DNA of 64,000 bases from Photobacterium ganghwense (GTDB lineage Bacteria > Pseudomonadota > Gammaproteobacteria > Enterobacterales > Vibrionaceae), in NCBI RefSeq assembly GCF_003025595.1, contig NZ_PYMI01000002.1, positions 62,001 to 126,000 of the forward strand. The letters are read 5' to 3'. The notes beneath the pieces are model-generated. The model was not told the DNA's origin. It worked only from the letters and a program-made list of their open reading frames with translations, and searched no databases. Position numbers and translations under genes: made by a program. Of the stretch, positions 35,752 to 44,738 are shown piece after piece. How positions within the stretch are numbered: the stretch's first letter is position 1; each line of letters opens with the position of its first letter.

Positions 35752-37107
35752 CTACACAAGCCCGGTCGTCAGGTGTACCACTATCACCGTAAAGGCAGCC
35801 AGCAGTGGAATCGCCATGGTCACCACAGCAATATCCCCGTAGCTTTGGCGGTGCGTCAGACGGCAGACCGCCAGCAGCGTAATGACCGCGCCACAGTGAG
35901 GCAACGTATCAAGGCCACCCGCCGCCAACAGCACCACACGGTGCAGCACTTCAGGGTTAATGCCCATGCTCATGAAGTCATTACCCAGCATGGCCAGCAC
36001 CATCCCGGTACCGCCGGACGATGAGCCGATGATCCCCGCCAGGCTGGTTGAGGTAATCGCCACCTTAAACAGATCCGGAATATCAATCGCCGCAATCCCG
36101 GCTTTCACTACCACGAAGGCTGACAGCGCAGTAATCACCGCCCCGTAACCGACTTCCGAAGCCGTGTTAAAAATCGGCAGCAACGAACCCACAGAACCAT
36201 CAAACACCTGCTTGTTTGGCTCAAACAGATACTGACGAAATGCCGCCAGCATAAAGACGATCGCCACGCCCAAAGCCAGAATCACCGGCCAAGTGCCGTT
36301 AATGTTCACCTCCAGCGCCTTGTAGTTATCGACCACTTCCGGTGACTTGAAATACACATTCGTCAGCAGGAAGTTGATGATAAACACCAGCACAATTGGT
36401 ACCAGCGCCATGATCACCCCCGGCGCAGGATCCGATTCCTTACCCGCAGATTCAGCATCCGACTCTTCCCCATAGCCTTCACCGGCAGCCATTGCTTTAC
36501 GCGCACGCATTTTGATCCAGAGCGTGCCAAGCACCAGCATCATGGTCGCCGCCAGCAAGCCCAGTACCGGCGCAGCATAAATCGTAGTGCCAAATGGAAT
36601 GGTCGGCATAGTGTTCAGGTACTGCGGAGTTCCCGGCAATGCCGTCATGGTAAAGGTAAACGCCCCCAGCGTGATAGCTGCAGGCAGCAGACGCTTCGGA
36701 ATGCCTGCCGCACGGAAAGTTTCCGCCCCAATGGGATACATGGCAAACACCACCACAAACAGTGACACCCCACCGTATGTCAGCAGGGCTGTCGCCAGCA
36801 CAACAGACAAAATCGCGTGGCGTGGCCCCAGATTTTTAATGATGAATGCCGACAGAGTACGTGCCGCACCTGAGGCTCCCATCAACTTGCCGAAAATGGC
36901 ACCGGCAATAAATACAGGGAAATAAAGTTTAATGTAGTTCGCCGCCGCAGGCATGAACACGTTTGAAAGTGCGTAGAGGGAAGGGAAATCACTGGTTAAC
37001 AACGCCGCCGCCATTGCCAGAATCGGGGCAAGAACCAGAACAGACACACCACGGTAGGCAAAGTACATCAGGCCCACCAGGGTGAGTAAAATTACAGCAA
37101 CATCCAT
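35752..37107 (-). CDS. GntP-family organic acid permease
   Basis: A 451-residue membrane protein with about 12 segments and GntP family motifs: PVFIAGAIFGKLMGASGAARTLS, ALLTYGGVSLFVVVFAMYPIG, then SSSGGTGMVLAMLGNDFM and GGLDTLPHCGAVITLLAVCRL. Members import gluconate, hydroxybutyrate or similar hydroxy acids with protons. ATG 37107 has GGAGA 7 bases upstream; the frame extends six codons further. It is divergent from a CoA-transferase gene, which favours a short-chain hydroxy acid or keto acid (such as 3-hydroxybutyrate) as substrate. Confidence 0.88.
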   Translation of the reverse strand: MDVAVILLTLVGLMYFAYRGVSVLVLAPILAMAAALLTSDFPSLYALSNVFMPAAANYIKLYFPVFIAGAIFGKLMGASGAARTLSAFIIKNLGPRHAILSVVLATALLTYGGVSLFVVVFAMYPIGAETFRAAGIPKRLLPAAITLGAFTFTMTALPGTPQYLNTMPTIPFGTTIYAAPVLGLLAATMMLVLGTLWIKMRARKAMAAGEGYGEESDAESAGKESDPAPGVIMALVPIVLVFIINFLLTNVYFKSPEVVDNYKALEVNINGTWPVILALGVAIVFMLAAFRQYLFEPNKQVFDGSVGSLLPIFNTASEVGYGAVITALSAFVVVKAGIAAIDIPDLFKVAITSTSLAGIIGSSSGGTGMVLAMLGNDFMSMGINPEVLHRVVLLAAGGLDTLPHCGAVITLLAVCRLTHRQSYGDIAVVTMAIPLLAAFTVIVVHLTTGLV

Positions 37108-37423
37108 ATTTTTTCTCCGGGTCACGTCATGTGTAACAGGTCATTAACATGCTAGACCGAGCAGCCATGATTGAAAATACCGCTTTTTTCCGTCTCAGCG
37201 CCGGACGGACCCAAACTGGGATCCCAGTCAAGGTATTGCCCTATTCCCTGGCAGATTACGAACAGGCGAAAGACATAAAAACCATTTTTTATCAGATGGT
37301 TATTTCTTACACATGACGGTTAACCGACAGATATGAAAATAACAATTTCATCTGTGGATATTAATTCGGCATGAAACACTTCATACACTTTTTTGACAAC
37401 TTAATCGTGAAAAGGAAGTACGA
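37108..37423. other. Divergent promoter region, permease / CoA-transferase
   Basis: About 315 bases without a gene, AT-rich toward the CoA-transferase side. It should hold both divergent promoters and operators for the LysR protein encoded at 39.1 kb. No convincing T-N11-A palindrome could be singled out. Confidence 0.5.
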
Positions 37424-39013
37424 ATGCCAGTCAGCCAACTTACCGCCGAGCAGGCGGCCGCCTGGGTTGAGAACGGACACGCTGTGATGCTGGGAGGATT
37501 CATTGGCTCCGTGGTGCCGGAAATGCTTGTTAAAGCACTGGGCGAGCGCTACCGCCAGACGGCCAGCCCACAAGGCTTAACGCTGATTTTTGCCGCTGGT
37601 CAGGGAGACGGAACAGGGCGTGCCGCCAACCATCTGGCCAAGCCAGGATTGGTGAAACGGGTCATTGGCGGACACTGGGGGCTGGTACCCGAACTTCAGA
37701 AAATGGCACTCAGCAACGAAATCGAGGGGTATAACCTGCCTCAGGGTGTGATTTCCCATTTGCTGCGGGATACTGCCGCCGGTAAACCAGGCACACTCAC
37801 CACCACGGGTCTGGATACTTTTGTCGATCCCCGGCTGGAAGGCGGAAAAATCAATGCGGTGACCACGGAAGATCTGATCAGTGTGGTCAATCTTCACGGG
37901 GAAGAGTACCTGTTCTACCAGCGCCTGCCGGTTGATATCGCCATCCTTCGCGGCACTACCGCTGACGAAAACGGCAATATCACCATGGAAGACGAGTGTC
38001 TGGTGGTTGAAAATCTGGCCGCTGCCCAAGCCGCACGTAATCAGGGCGGCAAAGTGATCGTTCAGGTCAAACATATTGTTCCGGCTGGCACCTTGGATCC
38101 GCACAGCATCAAGATCCCGGGGATCTTTGTCGATGCGATCGTCAAGTGCGACGACGAAGGCGATCACATGCAAACTTTCGCCACCAGCTTCAACCCGGCC
38201 TTTGTCACCGGTCCCTCACACCGCCATGCCGCTCCCCGCTCTACAACGGCAGCGGGAGCAACAACACTGGATCCTAAAACCCTGATCGCCCGCCGTGCCG
38301 CGATGGAATTACAACCGGGGGCCGTGCTGAACCTCGGAATCGGGGTACCGGAGTACATCGCCACCGTTGCTGGTCAGATTGGCCTGTTGGAACACCTGAC
38401 GCTGACGGTCGAGCCCGGCGCGATCGGCGGATTACCGGCCAGCGGACTCGACTTTGGGGCCAGCCACCATCCGGAAGCCATCATTACGCAGGATCAGATG
38501 TTTGATTTCTACGACGGCGGTGGCATCGATCAGGCGTTTCTCGGTCTGGCCCAATGCGCGCAAACCGGGGACATCAACGTCTCGCGGTTCGGTGACAAAC
38601 TGCCCGGCTGCGGCGGGTTTATCAACATCACTCAGCATGCCAAATCGCTCTACTTCTGTGGCACATTCACCGCCAACGGACTGACTATTGACGTTGCTGA
38701 TGGCGAGCTGAAAGTGTTGCAGGAAGGCAAGCTGCACAAATTCGTGTCCGAGGTTGAGCAAATCACCTTCTCCGCCAAGCGGGCCATCGCAACCGGCCAG
38801 CCGGTCCGGTACATTACGGAACGGGCCGTTTTCCGGCTAGATCCGACCGGCCTGGTGCTGGAGGAAATTGCCCCGGGCATCGATCTGGAACGTGACATCC
38901 TGGCGCAAATGGCGTTCCGCCCGCAGATTGATCCGGCCCTGAAAACCATGCCGATTGACATCTTTCAACCTGAGTTTTCCTTCACACCCGCTGTGAGCTC
39001 GACCAAAGGCTGA
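37424..39013 (+). CDS. Family I CoA-transferase, fused alpha-beta (YdiF type)
   Basis: A 529-residue fused CoA-transferase. The alpha half (about residues 1-270) begins with GHAVMLGGFIGSVVPEMLVKAL and has FAAGQGDGTGRAANHLA; the beta half (about 285-515) has GAVLNLGIGVPEYIA and the catalytic glutamate in LTVEPGAIGG at about residue 330. It moves CoA between acetate (or succinate) and an acyl acid, activating 3-hydroxy or 3-keto short-chain acids. AAGGAAG precedes the ATG. It pairs with the divergent permease for uptake and activation. Confidence 0.9.
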   Translation: MPVSQLTAEQAAAWVENGHAVMLGGFIGSVVPEMLVKALGERYRQTASPQGLTLIFAAGQGDGTGRAANHLAKPGLVKRVIGGHWGLVPELQKMALSNEIEGYNLPQGVISHLLRDTAAGKPGTLTTTGLDTFVDPRLEGGKINAVTTEDLISVVNLHGEEYLFYQRLPVDIAILRGTTADENGNITMEDECLVVENLAAAQAARNQGGKVIVQVKHIVPAGTLDPHSIKIPGIFVDAIVKCDDEGDHMQTFATSFNPAFVTGPSHRHAAPRSTTAAGATTLDPKTLIARRAAMELQPGAVLNLGIGVPEYIATVAGQIGLLEHLTLTVEPGAIGGLPASGLDFGASHHPEAIITQDQMFDFYDGGGIDQAFLGLAQCAQTGDINVSRFGDKLPGCGGFINITQHAKSLYFCGTFTANGLTIDVADGELKVLQEGKLHKFVSEVEQITFSAKRAIATGQPVRYITERAVFRLDPTGLVLEEIAPGIDLERDILAQMAFRPQIDPALKTMPIDIFQPEFSFTPAVSSTKG

Positions 39014-39116
39014 GCAGGAACTCTGTGAAGCCCACTGCAACTTAGCCCTGCCTTGGTTGTCTGCACCTATTCTCCGGGCATCATACCCCCGGAGAATACT
39101 GCAACAAGGATGTCCT

Positions 39117-40061
39117 ATGTCTCAGCACCCGGTCGGTATCAACGCCCGCCAGCAACAACTGGATAAAATTGTCTTTTTCTGCTCAGTCATCCAGCACGGT
39201 TCATTTCGTGAGGCGGCTGACGCCTGGGGAATTTCCGCCGCAGCGGCCAGTCGCTGGGTCAAAGAGCTGGAAACTCTGATGGCCGTCGAACTGGTGAAAC
39301 GCAGCACCCGCCAACTGATCCCGACCGATGCTGGGGAACTGCTTTATCGCCGATTTTCGGCATTACTCCCTGAAATTGATACCATCTGCTCAGAAGTCGA
39401 GCATATGGCCGATGAGCAGCGCGGGGTGATTAGCATCTCTTCCACGCCCCTGTATGCTGCGTACTTTCTGCGCGAAATTATCGCGGAATACATGGAAATG
39501 CACCCGCAGGTTAACTTCCGCCTGTTTATTGAGGCCGGCGAAACCGACCCGCTGCGCGTTGATTTTATGATTCGCGCGAAGGCCACCAATCGCGAAACCG
39601 AAGAAAAAGACTCTCTGCTGATCCGCCGCCCTTTGCTGAGTGAGCCACTGTACGCCTGTGCCGCTCCCAGCTACCTGGCCCGTTGCGGCACCCCGACCGA
39701 GCCGGAAGCCCTGCGCGAACATCGCTGTCTGTATGCCAGTACGCTGGTTGGCGGCAACCGCTGGTACTTCCGCCTTGATGGCGTGAACAGGCCTGTCACC
39801 ATCAGCGATGCCATGGAATGTGACAACAGCGAAATTCTGCGGGATATGGCCATCCGGGGAGCTGGCGTGGCGTACCTGCCCCATTCGGTAGTACGGGAAG
39901 CACTGGCAGATGGCCGCCTGAAAGTCCTGCTGACCGATTTTGTTGCCAGCCGGTTTGACATCAACCTCTATTATCGCCCCCGTCATCCGATGCCAGCCCG
40001 TTGTCAGGCGTTTAAAGATTACCTGATTCAACGTACAGAAGAGATCATGGCACAGCGCTAG
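39117..40061 (+). CDS. LysR-family transcriptional regulator
   Basis: A 314-residue regulator with N-terminal winged helix-turn-helix (about residues 12-70: LDKIVFFCSVIQHGSFREAADAWGISAAAASRWVKELE, then LVKRSTRQLIPTDAG) and a LysR substrate-binding domain (about 95-300). ATG 39117 is preceded by AAGGA; the frame also runs 20 codons upstream without support. It follows the CoA-transferase by about 100 bases in the same direction and probably controls that gene and the divergent permease. Confidence 0.9.
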   Translation: MSQHPVGINARQQQLDKIVFFCSVIQHGSFREAADAWGISAAAASRWVKELETLMAVELVKRSTRQLIPTDAGELLYRRFSALLPEIDTICSEVEHMADEQRGVISISSTPLYAAYFLREIIAEYMEMHPQVNFRLFIEAGETDPLRVDFMIRAKATNRETEEKDSLLIRRPLLSEPLYACAAPSYLARCGTPTEPEALREHRCLYASTLVGGNRWYFRLDGVNRPVTISDAMECDNSEILRDMAIRGAGVAYLPHSVVREALADGRLKVLLTDFVASRFDINLYYRPRHPMPARCQAFKDYLIQRTEEIMAQR

Positions 40062-40092
40062 CGCTACACCGGTTTTCACACCGCATTTTTCC

Positions 40093-40128
40093 AGCCGTGG
40101 TGACAACTCACCGCGGCTTTATTTTTTT
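40093..40128 (+). terminator. Terminator after the LysR gene
   Basis: AGCCGTGGTGA pairs with TCACCGCGGCT (one G-T pair), 4-base loop, followed by TTATTTTTTT. Confidence 0.88.
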
Positions 40129-40248
40129 ACATCGCACGGCTCTCACCCTGTTTGTTCTCATCCTGTTTAACGGCTTATCAGGCTCACAGCGGCTGATCGT
40201 TCCATTTTTTGGTCAGTAACATTCCACTCTTTTCTCTCGCCCATTATC

Positions 40249-40262
40249 GTACCAATAAGTAC
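40249..40262. promoter_or_regulatory. Probable TetR operator in front of the efflux pair
   Basis: GTACCAATAAGTAC, 36 bases before the membrane-fusion gene start, differs at one base from GTACCAATTAGTAC at 44553-44566 in front of the tetR-type gene. The flanking bases are partly shared (A after the right arm). Confidence 0.75.
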
Positions 40263-40298
40263 ATTTTCTACATTAGTCAGCCATAAGAAGTCACGACG

Positions 40299-41309
40299 AT
40301 GATGAAGAAAACCCTCATAGCTCTTACTGCCCTTGCTACCTTGTCCTTCGGGGGCTGGAAATACTGGGCAGAACAAGACTATGTCACAACCGACAACGCC
40401 TACGTAAAAGCCGATATCACGGTCGTTTCACCGGAAGTCAACGGACGGGTCGTTGAGCTGTATATCGCAGATAACCAGTGGGTAAAAGCCGGTGAGCCGC
40501 TGTTTGCCATCGACAATCAGGACTATCTGGCCAATGTGAACATTGCCAATGCCGCCATTGAAGTCGCCAAGTCCGCATTGGCCAATAACCAGTCCCGCAT
40601 CAGGCTGCAACAGGTCAGCATCGAGCAGGCGAGCGCCGCCATTCAGGGTGCAAAGGCCAATGCCAACCTGCAGCATTCCGAACGCGCCCGATTCAGCAAG
40701 CTGCTTCGCTCTTCGTCGATCAGCCAGACTGCATTTGATAGTCAACACACCAAGGCCATTGAAGCCGATGTGGCGCTGAAAAATGCCCACCTCGCGCTGG
40801 AAGCCAGCAAGAAGCAGCTCGACACCCTGTCTGCCGAGCGGGAACAACTCAAAGCCCAGCTTCAGCAGGCGGAATCGAAACTGGTACTCAATACCATTGC
40901 GCTTAACCGCACCATCGTCAGGGCTCCGGTGGATGGCTTTGTGGCAAACCGTCAGGTTCAGACCGGGAAATTTGTCCAACCGGGGATGGGGGTTGTCACC
41001 CTGGTTCCCCACAATGTCTGGCTGGATGCCAACTTTAAGGAAACCCAGCTTACCCATGTGGCGGCGGGTCAGTCGGTGGAAGTCGTCCTGGATATGTTCC
41101 CGGATACACCAATTACCGGCACGGTGGATTCCGTTACCCCGGCAACGGGTGCTCAGTTCAGCCTGCTGCCGCCGCAAAACGCCACCGGGAACTTTGTCAA
41201 AGTGGTGCAACGAGTGCCGGTGAAAATTCACCTGACTCTGCCGGATCATTTACAGGGCCGGGTGTACCCGGGACTGTCGGCCATTGCCAGCATCAAAGTC
41301 ACCCCGTAA
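40299..41309 (+). CDS. HlyD/EmrA-type membrane fusion protein
   Basis: A 336-residue periplasmic adaptor. One N-terminal membrane anchor (about residues 5-21) is followed by a biotinyl-lipoyl half (VTTDNAYVKADITVVSPEVNGRVVELYIADNQWVKAGEPLFAID), a long alpha-hairpin (about 90-190), the second lipoyl half (APVDGFVANRQVQTGKFVQPG) and a beta-barrel (WLDANFKETQL). It links an inner-membrane exporter to an outer-membrane TolC channel. It is followed 31 bases later by its MFS partner. A tetR-type operator precedes it. Confidence 0.92.
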   Translation: MMKKTLIALTALATLSFGGWKYWAEQDYVTTDNAYVKADITVVSPEVNGRVVELYIADNQWVKAGEPLFAIDNQDYLANVNIANAAIEVAKSALANNQSRIRLQQVSIEQASAAIQGAKANANLQHSERARFSKLLRSSSISQTAFDSQHTKAIEADVALKNAHLALEASKKQLDTLSAEREQLKAQLQQAESKLVLNTIALNRTIVRAPVDGFVANRQVQTGKFVQPGMGVVTLVPHNVWLDANFKETQLTHVAAGQSVEVVLDMFPDTPITGTVDSVTPATGAQFSLLPPQNATGNFVKVVQRVPVKIHLTLPDHLQGRVYPGLSAIASIKVTP

Positions 41310-41340
41310 TGCCTCTCGTCAGCCCCATAGGATCACGTGT

Positions 41341-42867
41341 ATGAAGCGTTCGCTTTCCCTGGCCGTTCTGGCGTTGTCAGCAATGCTGCCAGTCGGCCTG
41401 ACTTCGGCGATGTTCAAGGCTATATCTACCCATATGGCCGCCAGTAATGGCCTTTCTCTCGATGAGATCAACTATCTTAATATCGGATTTACCATTGCCC
41501 AGATAGTCACTCTGCTGTTTACCCCGCTCATTATGCGCCGTTTTCGGCCCAACAGCGTGCTGTGCCGGACATTAGTGCTGGCAGCACTGTCGCACCTGGT
41601 GCTGGCAAACACCATTCAGATGCCGGGGATCCATGGCGGGGTATGGCTGGTGCTCGGCGTCTGTGCGAGCCTGATCATGGTCAGTGTGAACCTGCTGGTA
41701 CTCGATGGCTGTAACTACCGGGAAATGACGCTCATCACGGCGCTGATTCTGCTGTGTTCAACCTTATTACCTATGGGTGTTTACCCTTGGCTGTTGTCCT
41801 GGTTGGCAGATACGATTGAGTGGCAGCTGCTTTCATATCTGCTCGCAGGCATACTGCTGATTGCCCGTTTTCAGGCCGACTTTATCGCCGATGTTGCGCC
41901 ATTTGATAGCGCGAAAAAATCCCATGCCCTGCCCTATCTGATCATGGCCGGCGGCATAACACTCGCGGTGTTTCTGCTCATGCGCGGTAGCTATTACAAC
42001 TGGTTTGATCATACTTTCTTTCAGCAAGCCACACTGGTGGTGGCGTTACTGGCGCTGGGCGCAATGGCTCTGATGAAAGCTGCTCAGCGCACCGGTCACA
42101 CCATCAATCACAAAGTGCTGACCAATTTGCATAATAACGTCTTTATGTATAACGGGTTTCTGGCGGGGTTCGCTGTCACGGCCAGCGGGGCGCTGGTGGC
42201 TAACTTTCTCAGCCATGTAATGCACTACAGCCACGAAAACGCCGGGCTGATCCAACTGCCGTCGTTTCTGGCAATGTGCGTCGGTATGTTAATCAGTGTG
42301 GCGGCCGCCAACCAGAATCGGTTTCCCAGCGACATGATCACGCCTATCGGGGTGGTTTTGATGATCATTTCCATCGTCATGTTCAGCCATCTGCCGAGCT
42401 ATGTCGGCCCGGAGGCCCTACTGTTCCCCCTGTGTCTGCGGGGACTGGGAGTGGGGCTGCTCAATGTGTCCGTGACCATCGCCATGCTGGCACATTTTAA
42501 GCCGGAGCAACGCCCGGAAGGGATAAGTGTCTTCTACATTTGCAGGACATTCGGGGGACTGATTGGCTCTGCCATTTTCGCCCGAATCATGCAGGTAACC
42601 AGCTCAGAGTCGATGACCGAGTTGTCCCGGACGCTGGATCACGGCAGCCAGACCATTGAGCAATACACTCAAGCCGTACAGCGTGCCGTTCTGACCCAAG
42701 GCTTTTTGCCTTCCGGCCAGTTAAACGCCGGTCAGCTCAGCCAGACCTTACAGCTGGAAGTGTCAACCCTGTCGCTCAACAACACGTTCCTCTTTTTTGT
42801 GCTGGCTGTATTGCTCATGGCGCCGGTGATCCTGATTGGCAAGAAAATGGTCAAAAAGCAAAAATAG
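41341..42867 (+). CDS. MFS multidrug efflux transporter (EmrB-like partner)
   Basis: A 508-residue inner-membrane transporter of the major facilitator superfamily with about 14 hydrophobic segments. This fits the DHA2/EmrB group that works with membrane fusion proteins. The motif region ICRTFGGLIGSAIFARIMQ and a periplasmic loop before the last helix are typical. ATG 41341 is chosen because the first membrane helix follows at once; an upstream in-frame ATG (41284) overlaps the adaptor gene. Substrates are unknown. Confidence 0.88.
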   Translation: MKRSLSLAVLALSAMLPVGLTSAMFKAISTHMAASNGLSLDEINYLNIGFTIAQIVTLLFTPLIMRRFRPNSVLCRTLVLAALSHLVLANTIQMPGIHGGVWLVLGVCASLIMVSVNLLVLDGCNYREMTLITALILLCSTLLPMGVYPWLLSWLADTIEWQLLSYLLAGILLIARFQADFIADVAPFDSAKKSHALPYLIMAGGITLAVFLLMRGSYYNWFDHTFFQQATLVVALLALGAMALMKAAQRTGHTINHKVLTNLHNNVFMYNGFLAGFAVTASGALVANFLSHVMHYSHENAGLIQLPSFLAMCVGMLISVAAANQNRFPSDMITPIGVVLMIISIVMFSHLPSYVGPEALLFPLCLRGLGVGLLNVSVTIAMLAHFKPEQRPEGISVFYICRTFGGLIGSAIFARIMQVTSSESMTELSRTLDHGSQTIEQYTQAVQRAVLTQGFLPSGQLNAGQLSQTLQLEVSTLSLNNTFLFFVLAVLLMAPVILIGKKMVKKQK

Positions 42868-42899
42868 ACGTTCATTTCCACTGTAAGACTAAAATGCCC

Positions 42900-43823
42900 C
42901 TAACGTTGAGGCAGTGAGTATTTAGCCGCTGCCTCCGCAAAATTGACCGTCAGAAAATCAATCAGCAACCTGACACGACGGGGGATATGTTCGCGATCGT
43001 GATACACCAGATTGACCGGTAAACACCTGCGATGTCGCTGACCGAACAGAGGAACCAGTTCCTTATCTTGCAACGCCGGAATCACCTGGATATCCGGCAA
43101 CATTGCAATCCCGAAGCCCTGCCGGGCCAGGGTCAGTGCCATATCTGACGAATCAACCACCGTCATACTGGCTGGGCCCAGATCCATCACGCGCACTGGG
43201 TCCTGAAACCACCACTGCTTAAGCTGATCTTGCGACAGCTCGCGAAAAATCAGCTTATGGCTGAGTAATTCTTCCGGCTCAGTCGGACAACCGAACTCCG
43301 CGAGGTAATCAGGGCTCGCATAATAATCGGCATACATGTCACCGATGGTTCGAGCGATAAGGTTGCTGATCACCGGTTTTTCAAGCTGGATGAGCAAATC
43401 AAAACGCCGCTTGGGAATATTCCGCTCCACAACTTCCTGCGCATGGAACTCCAGTTCGATGCCCGGGTACTGGCGACAAAATTCACGCAGATGCTCACCG
43501 AGACATTTCAGCAAAGGCGATACACACAAAATGCTGATCTTACCGGCAATTTCCTGACGATGAACCGCCATTTCCTGCTCCAGCACCTCAACCTGAGAAA
43601 GCACATCAAGACTGCGGGCATAAAATATTTCACCAGCCTCGGTTAACGCGAAGTAACGCGCACTGCGGCTGATAAGCTTGACGTTAAACGCCTCTTCCAA
43701 CTCTTTCATTTTCCGACTGACGCTGGACTTCGGCATCGCCAGAAAATCAGCCGCCTGTGTAATGCCGCCCTGCGCGACCACATGCTGAAACAACTTCAGC
43801 GAGTCCAGTTTTAATGATGACAT
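42900..43823 (-). CDS. LysR-family transcriptional regulator
   Basis: A 307-residue regulator with N-terminal HTH (about residues 5-65: LKLFQHVVAQGGITQAADFLAMPKSSVSRKMKELEEAFNVKLI) and a substrate-binding domain (about 90-295). It is convergent with the MFS gene, with 32 bases between stops, and about 75 bases downstream of the tetR-type gene in the same direction. Its targets are not evident. The SSVSRKMKELE recognition helix resembles the AaeR/DsdC-like LysR subgroup controlling efflux or aromatic metabolism, a weak hint. Confidence 0.9.
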   Translation of the reverse strand: MSSLKLDSLKLFQHVVAQGGITQAADFLAMPKSSVSRKMKELEEAFNVKLISRSARYFALTEAGEIFYARSLDVLSQVEVLEQEMAVHRQEIAGKISILCVSPLLKCLGEHLREFCRQYPGIELEFHAQEVVERNIPKRRFDLLIQLEKPVISNLIARTIGDMYADYYASPDYLAEFGCPTEPEELLSHKLIFRELSQDQLKQWWFQDPVRVMDLGPASMTVVDSSDMALTLARQGFGIAMLPDIQVIPALQDKELVPLFGQRHRRCLPVNLVYHDREHIPRRVRLLIDFLTVNFAEAAAKYSLPQR

Positions 43824-43898
43824 AACGCGTCCCCTGTTTGGGATTCTGCCCAGTGAAACATGAGCTGCCTGACTTAAACAAACAGCTTGGTAATCAAC

Positions 43899-44528
43899 TT
43901 ACCGAGCTGGCTGGTACATCCGAATAAACGCCGATACCGACTGGCGGATCTGTTGATCCAGACACTTCTTATCGGGCAAAGGTTTACCCAGCAGCGTGGT
44001 ATAAAAAAAATCCTGCTTTAACAAGGCCAACAAGTTGCAGCATGCCTGCTCTGGCGACGGAATGGCCAGCTGCTGTGCCACCTTATCTGACGCCAGATAC
44101 GCGATCAGATACTGATGTTTTTTATCCGGCCCGTTGGCAAGAAAGAAATCCGTAATATCTGCGTGCTGATGAAAATCCGCCGCGACGATCCGATACAATC
44201 CCAGCACCGGATTAGTACACAGCCGATGAATGTAATCCTGCCCGAAACTCACCAGGCACGATTCCACCGGCAAAGACGCTTTTTCTGAAAAATCGAACAC
44301 GTCTTCCAACGACTCAAGATTGTGAGCCAGTACCGCTTTGAACAAGCCTTCTTTGCAGCCGAAATAACGATAAAGGGTTTGTTTGGAGCCACCGCAACGC
44401 TGAACGATTTGATCCAGTGCTGTATCTCTATAGCCCTGCTCAAGAAACAAGATCGTGGCAACTTCCAGGATTTTTTGCTGTTTGACGACCGTTGAAGGAC
44501 GTACAGCGAGTTTCAGAGATGGTTGCAT
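43899..44528 (-). CDS. TetR-family repressor, likely of the efflux pair
   Basis: A 209-residue repressor. The TetR HTH is at about residues 15-62 (ILEVATILFLEQGYRDTALDQIVQRCGGSKQTLYRYFGCKEGLFKAVL), and the C-terminal helical ligand domain ends in a TetR_C-like region. The second of two ATGs (44528) stands 4 bases from GGGAGG, the first only 1 base, so 44528 is preferred. A perfect palindrome lies 19 bases upstream, implying autoregulation; its core recurs before the HlyD/MFS pump 4 kb away. Confidence 0.9.
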   Translation of the reverse strand: MQPSLKLAVRPSTVVKQQKILEVATILFLEQGYRDTALDQIVQRCGGSKQTLYRYFGCKEGLFKAVLAHNLESLEDVFDFSEKASLPVESCLVSFGQDYIHRLCTNPVLGLYRIVAADFHQHADITDFFLANGPDKKHQYLIAYLASDKVAQQLAIPSPEQACCNLLALLKQDFFYTTLLGKPLPDKKCLDQQIRQSVSAFIRMYQPAR

Positions 44529-44546
44529 CATGCCTCCCGCCCGACC

Positions 44547-44572
44547 AAAACTGTACCAATTAGTACAGTTTT
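44547..44572. promoter_or_regulatory. TetR operator upstream of the repressor gene
   Basis: Arms AAAACTGTAC (44547-44556) and GTACAGTTTT (44563-44572) are perfect inverted repeats around CAATTA. Size and position fit a TetR dimer site that overlaps the repressor's own promoter. Confidence 0.85.
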
Positions 44573-44738
44573 GATTATAATCGCCGTCCCCCCAGAATGA
44601 TACCTTTCCGCTCACGTAAGTACGGCAATGCTTTCTTCAACACGCAGCGTCTCCTAAGGTTGCGATCCCGCTCACAACCTTCTCACCCCACCGGGCGTAA
44701 CCTATTCAACTTGTTCACTATTTCGATTGTGATGCGCT

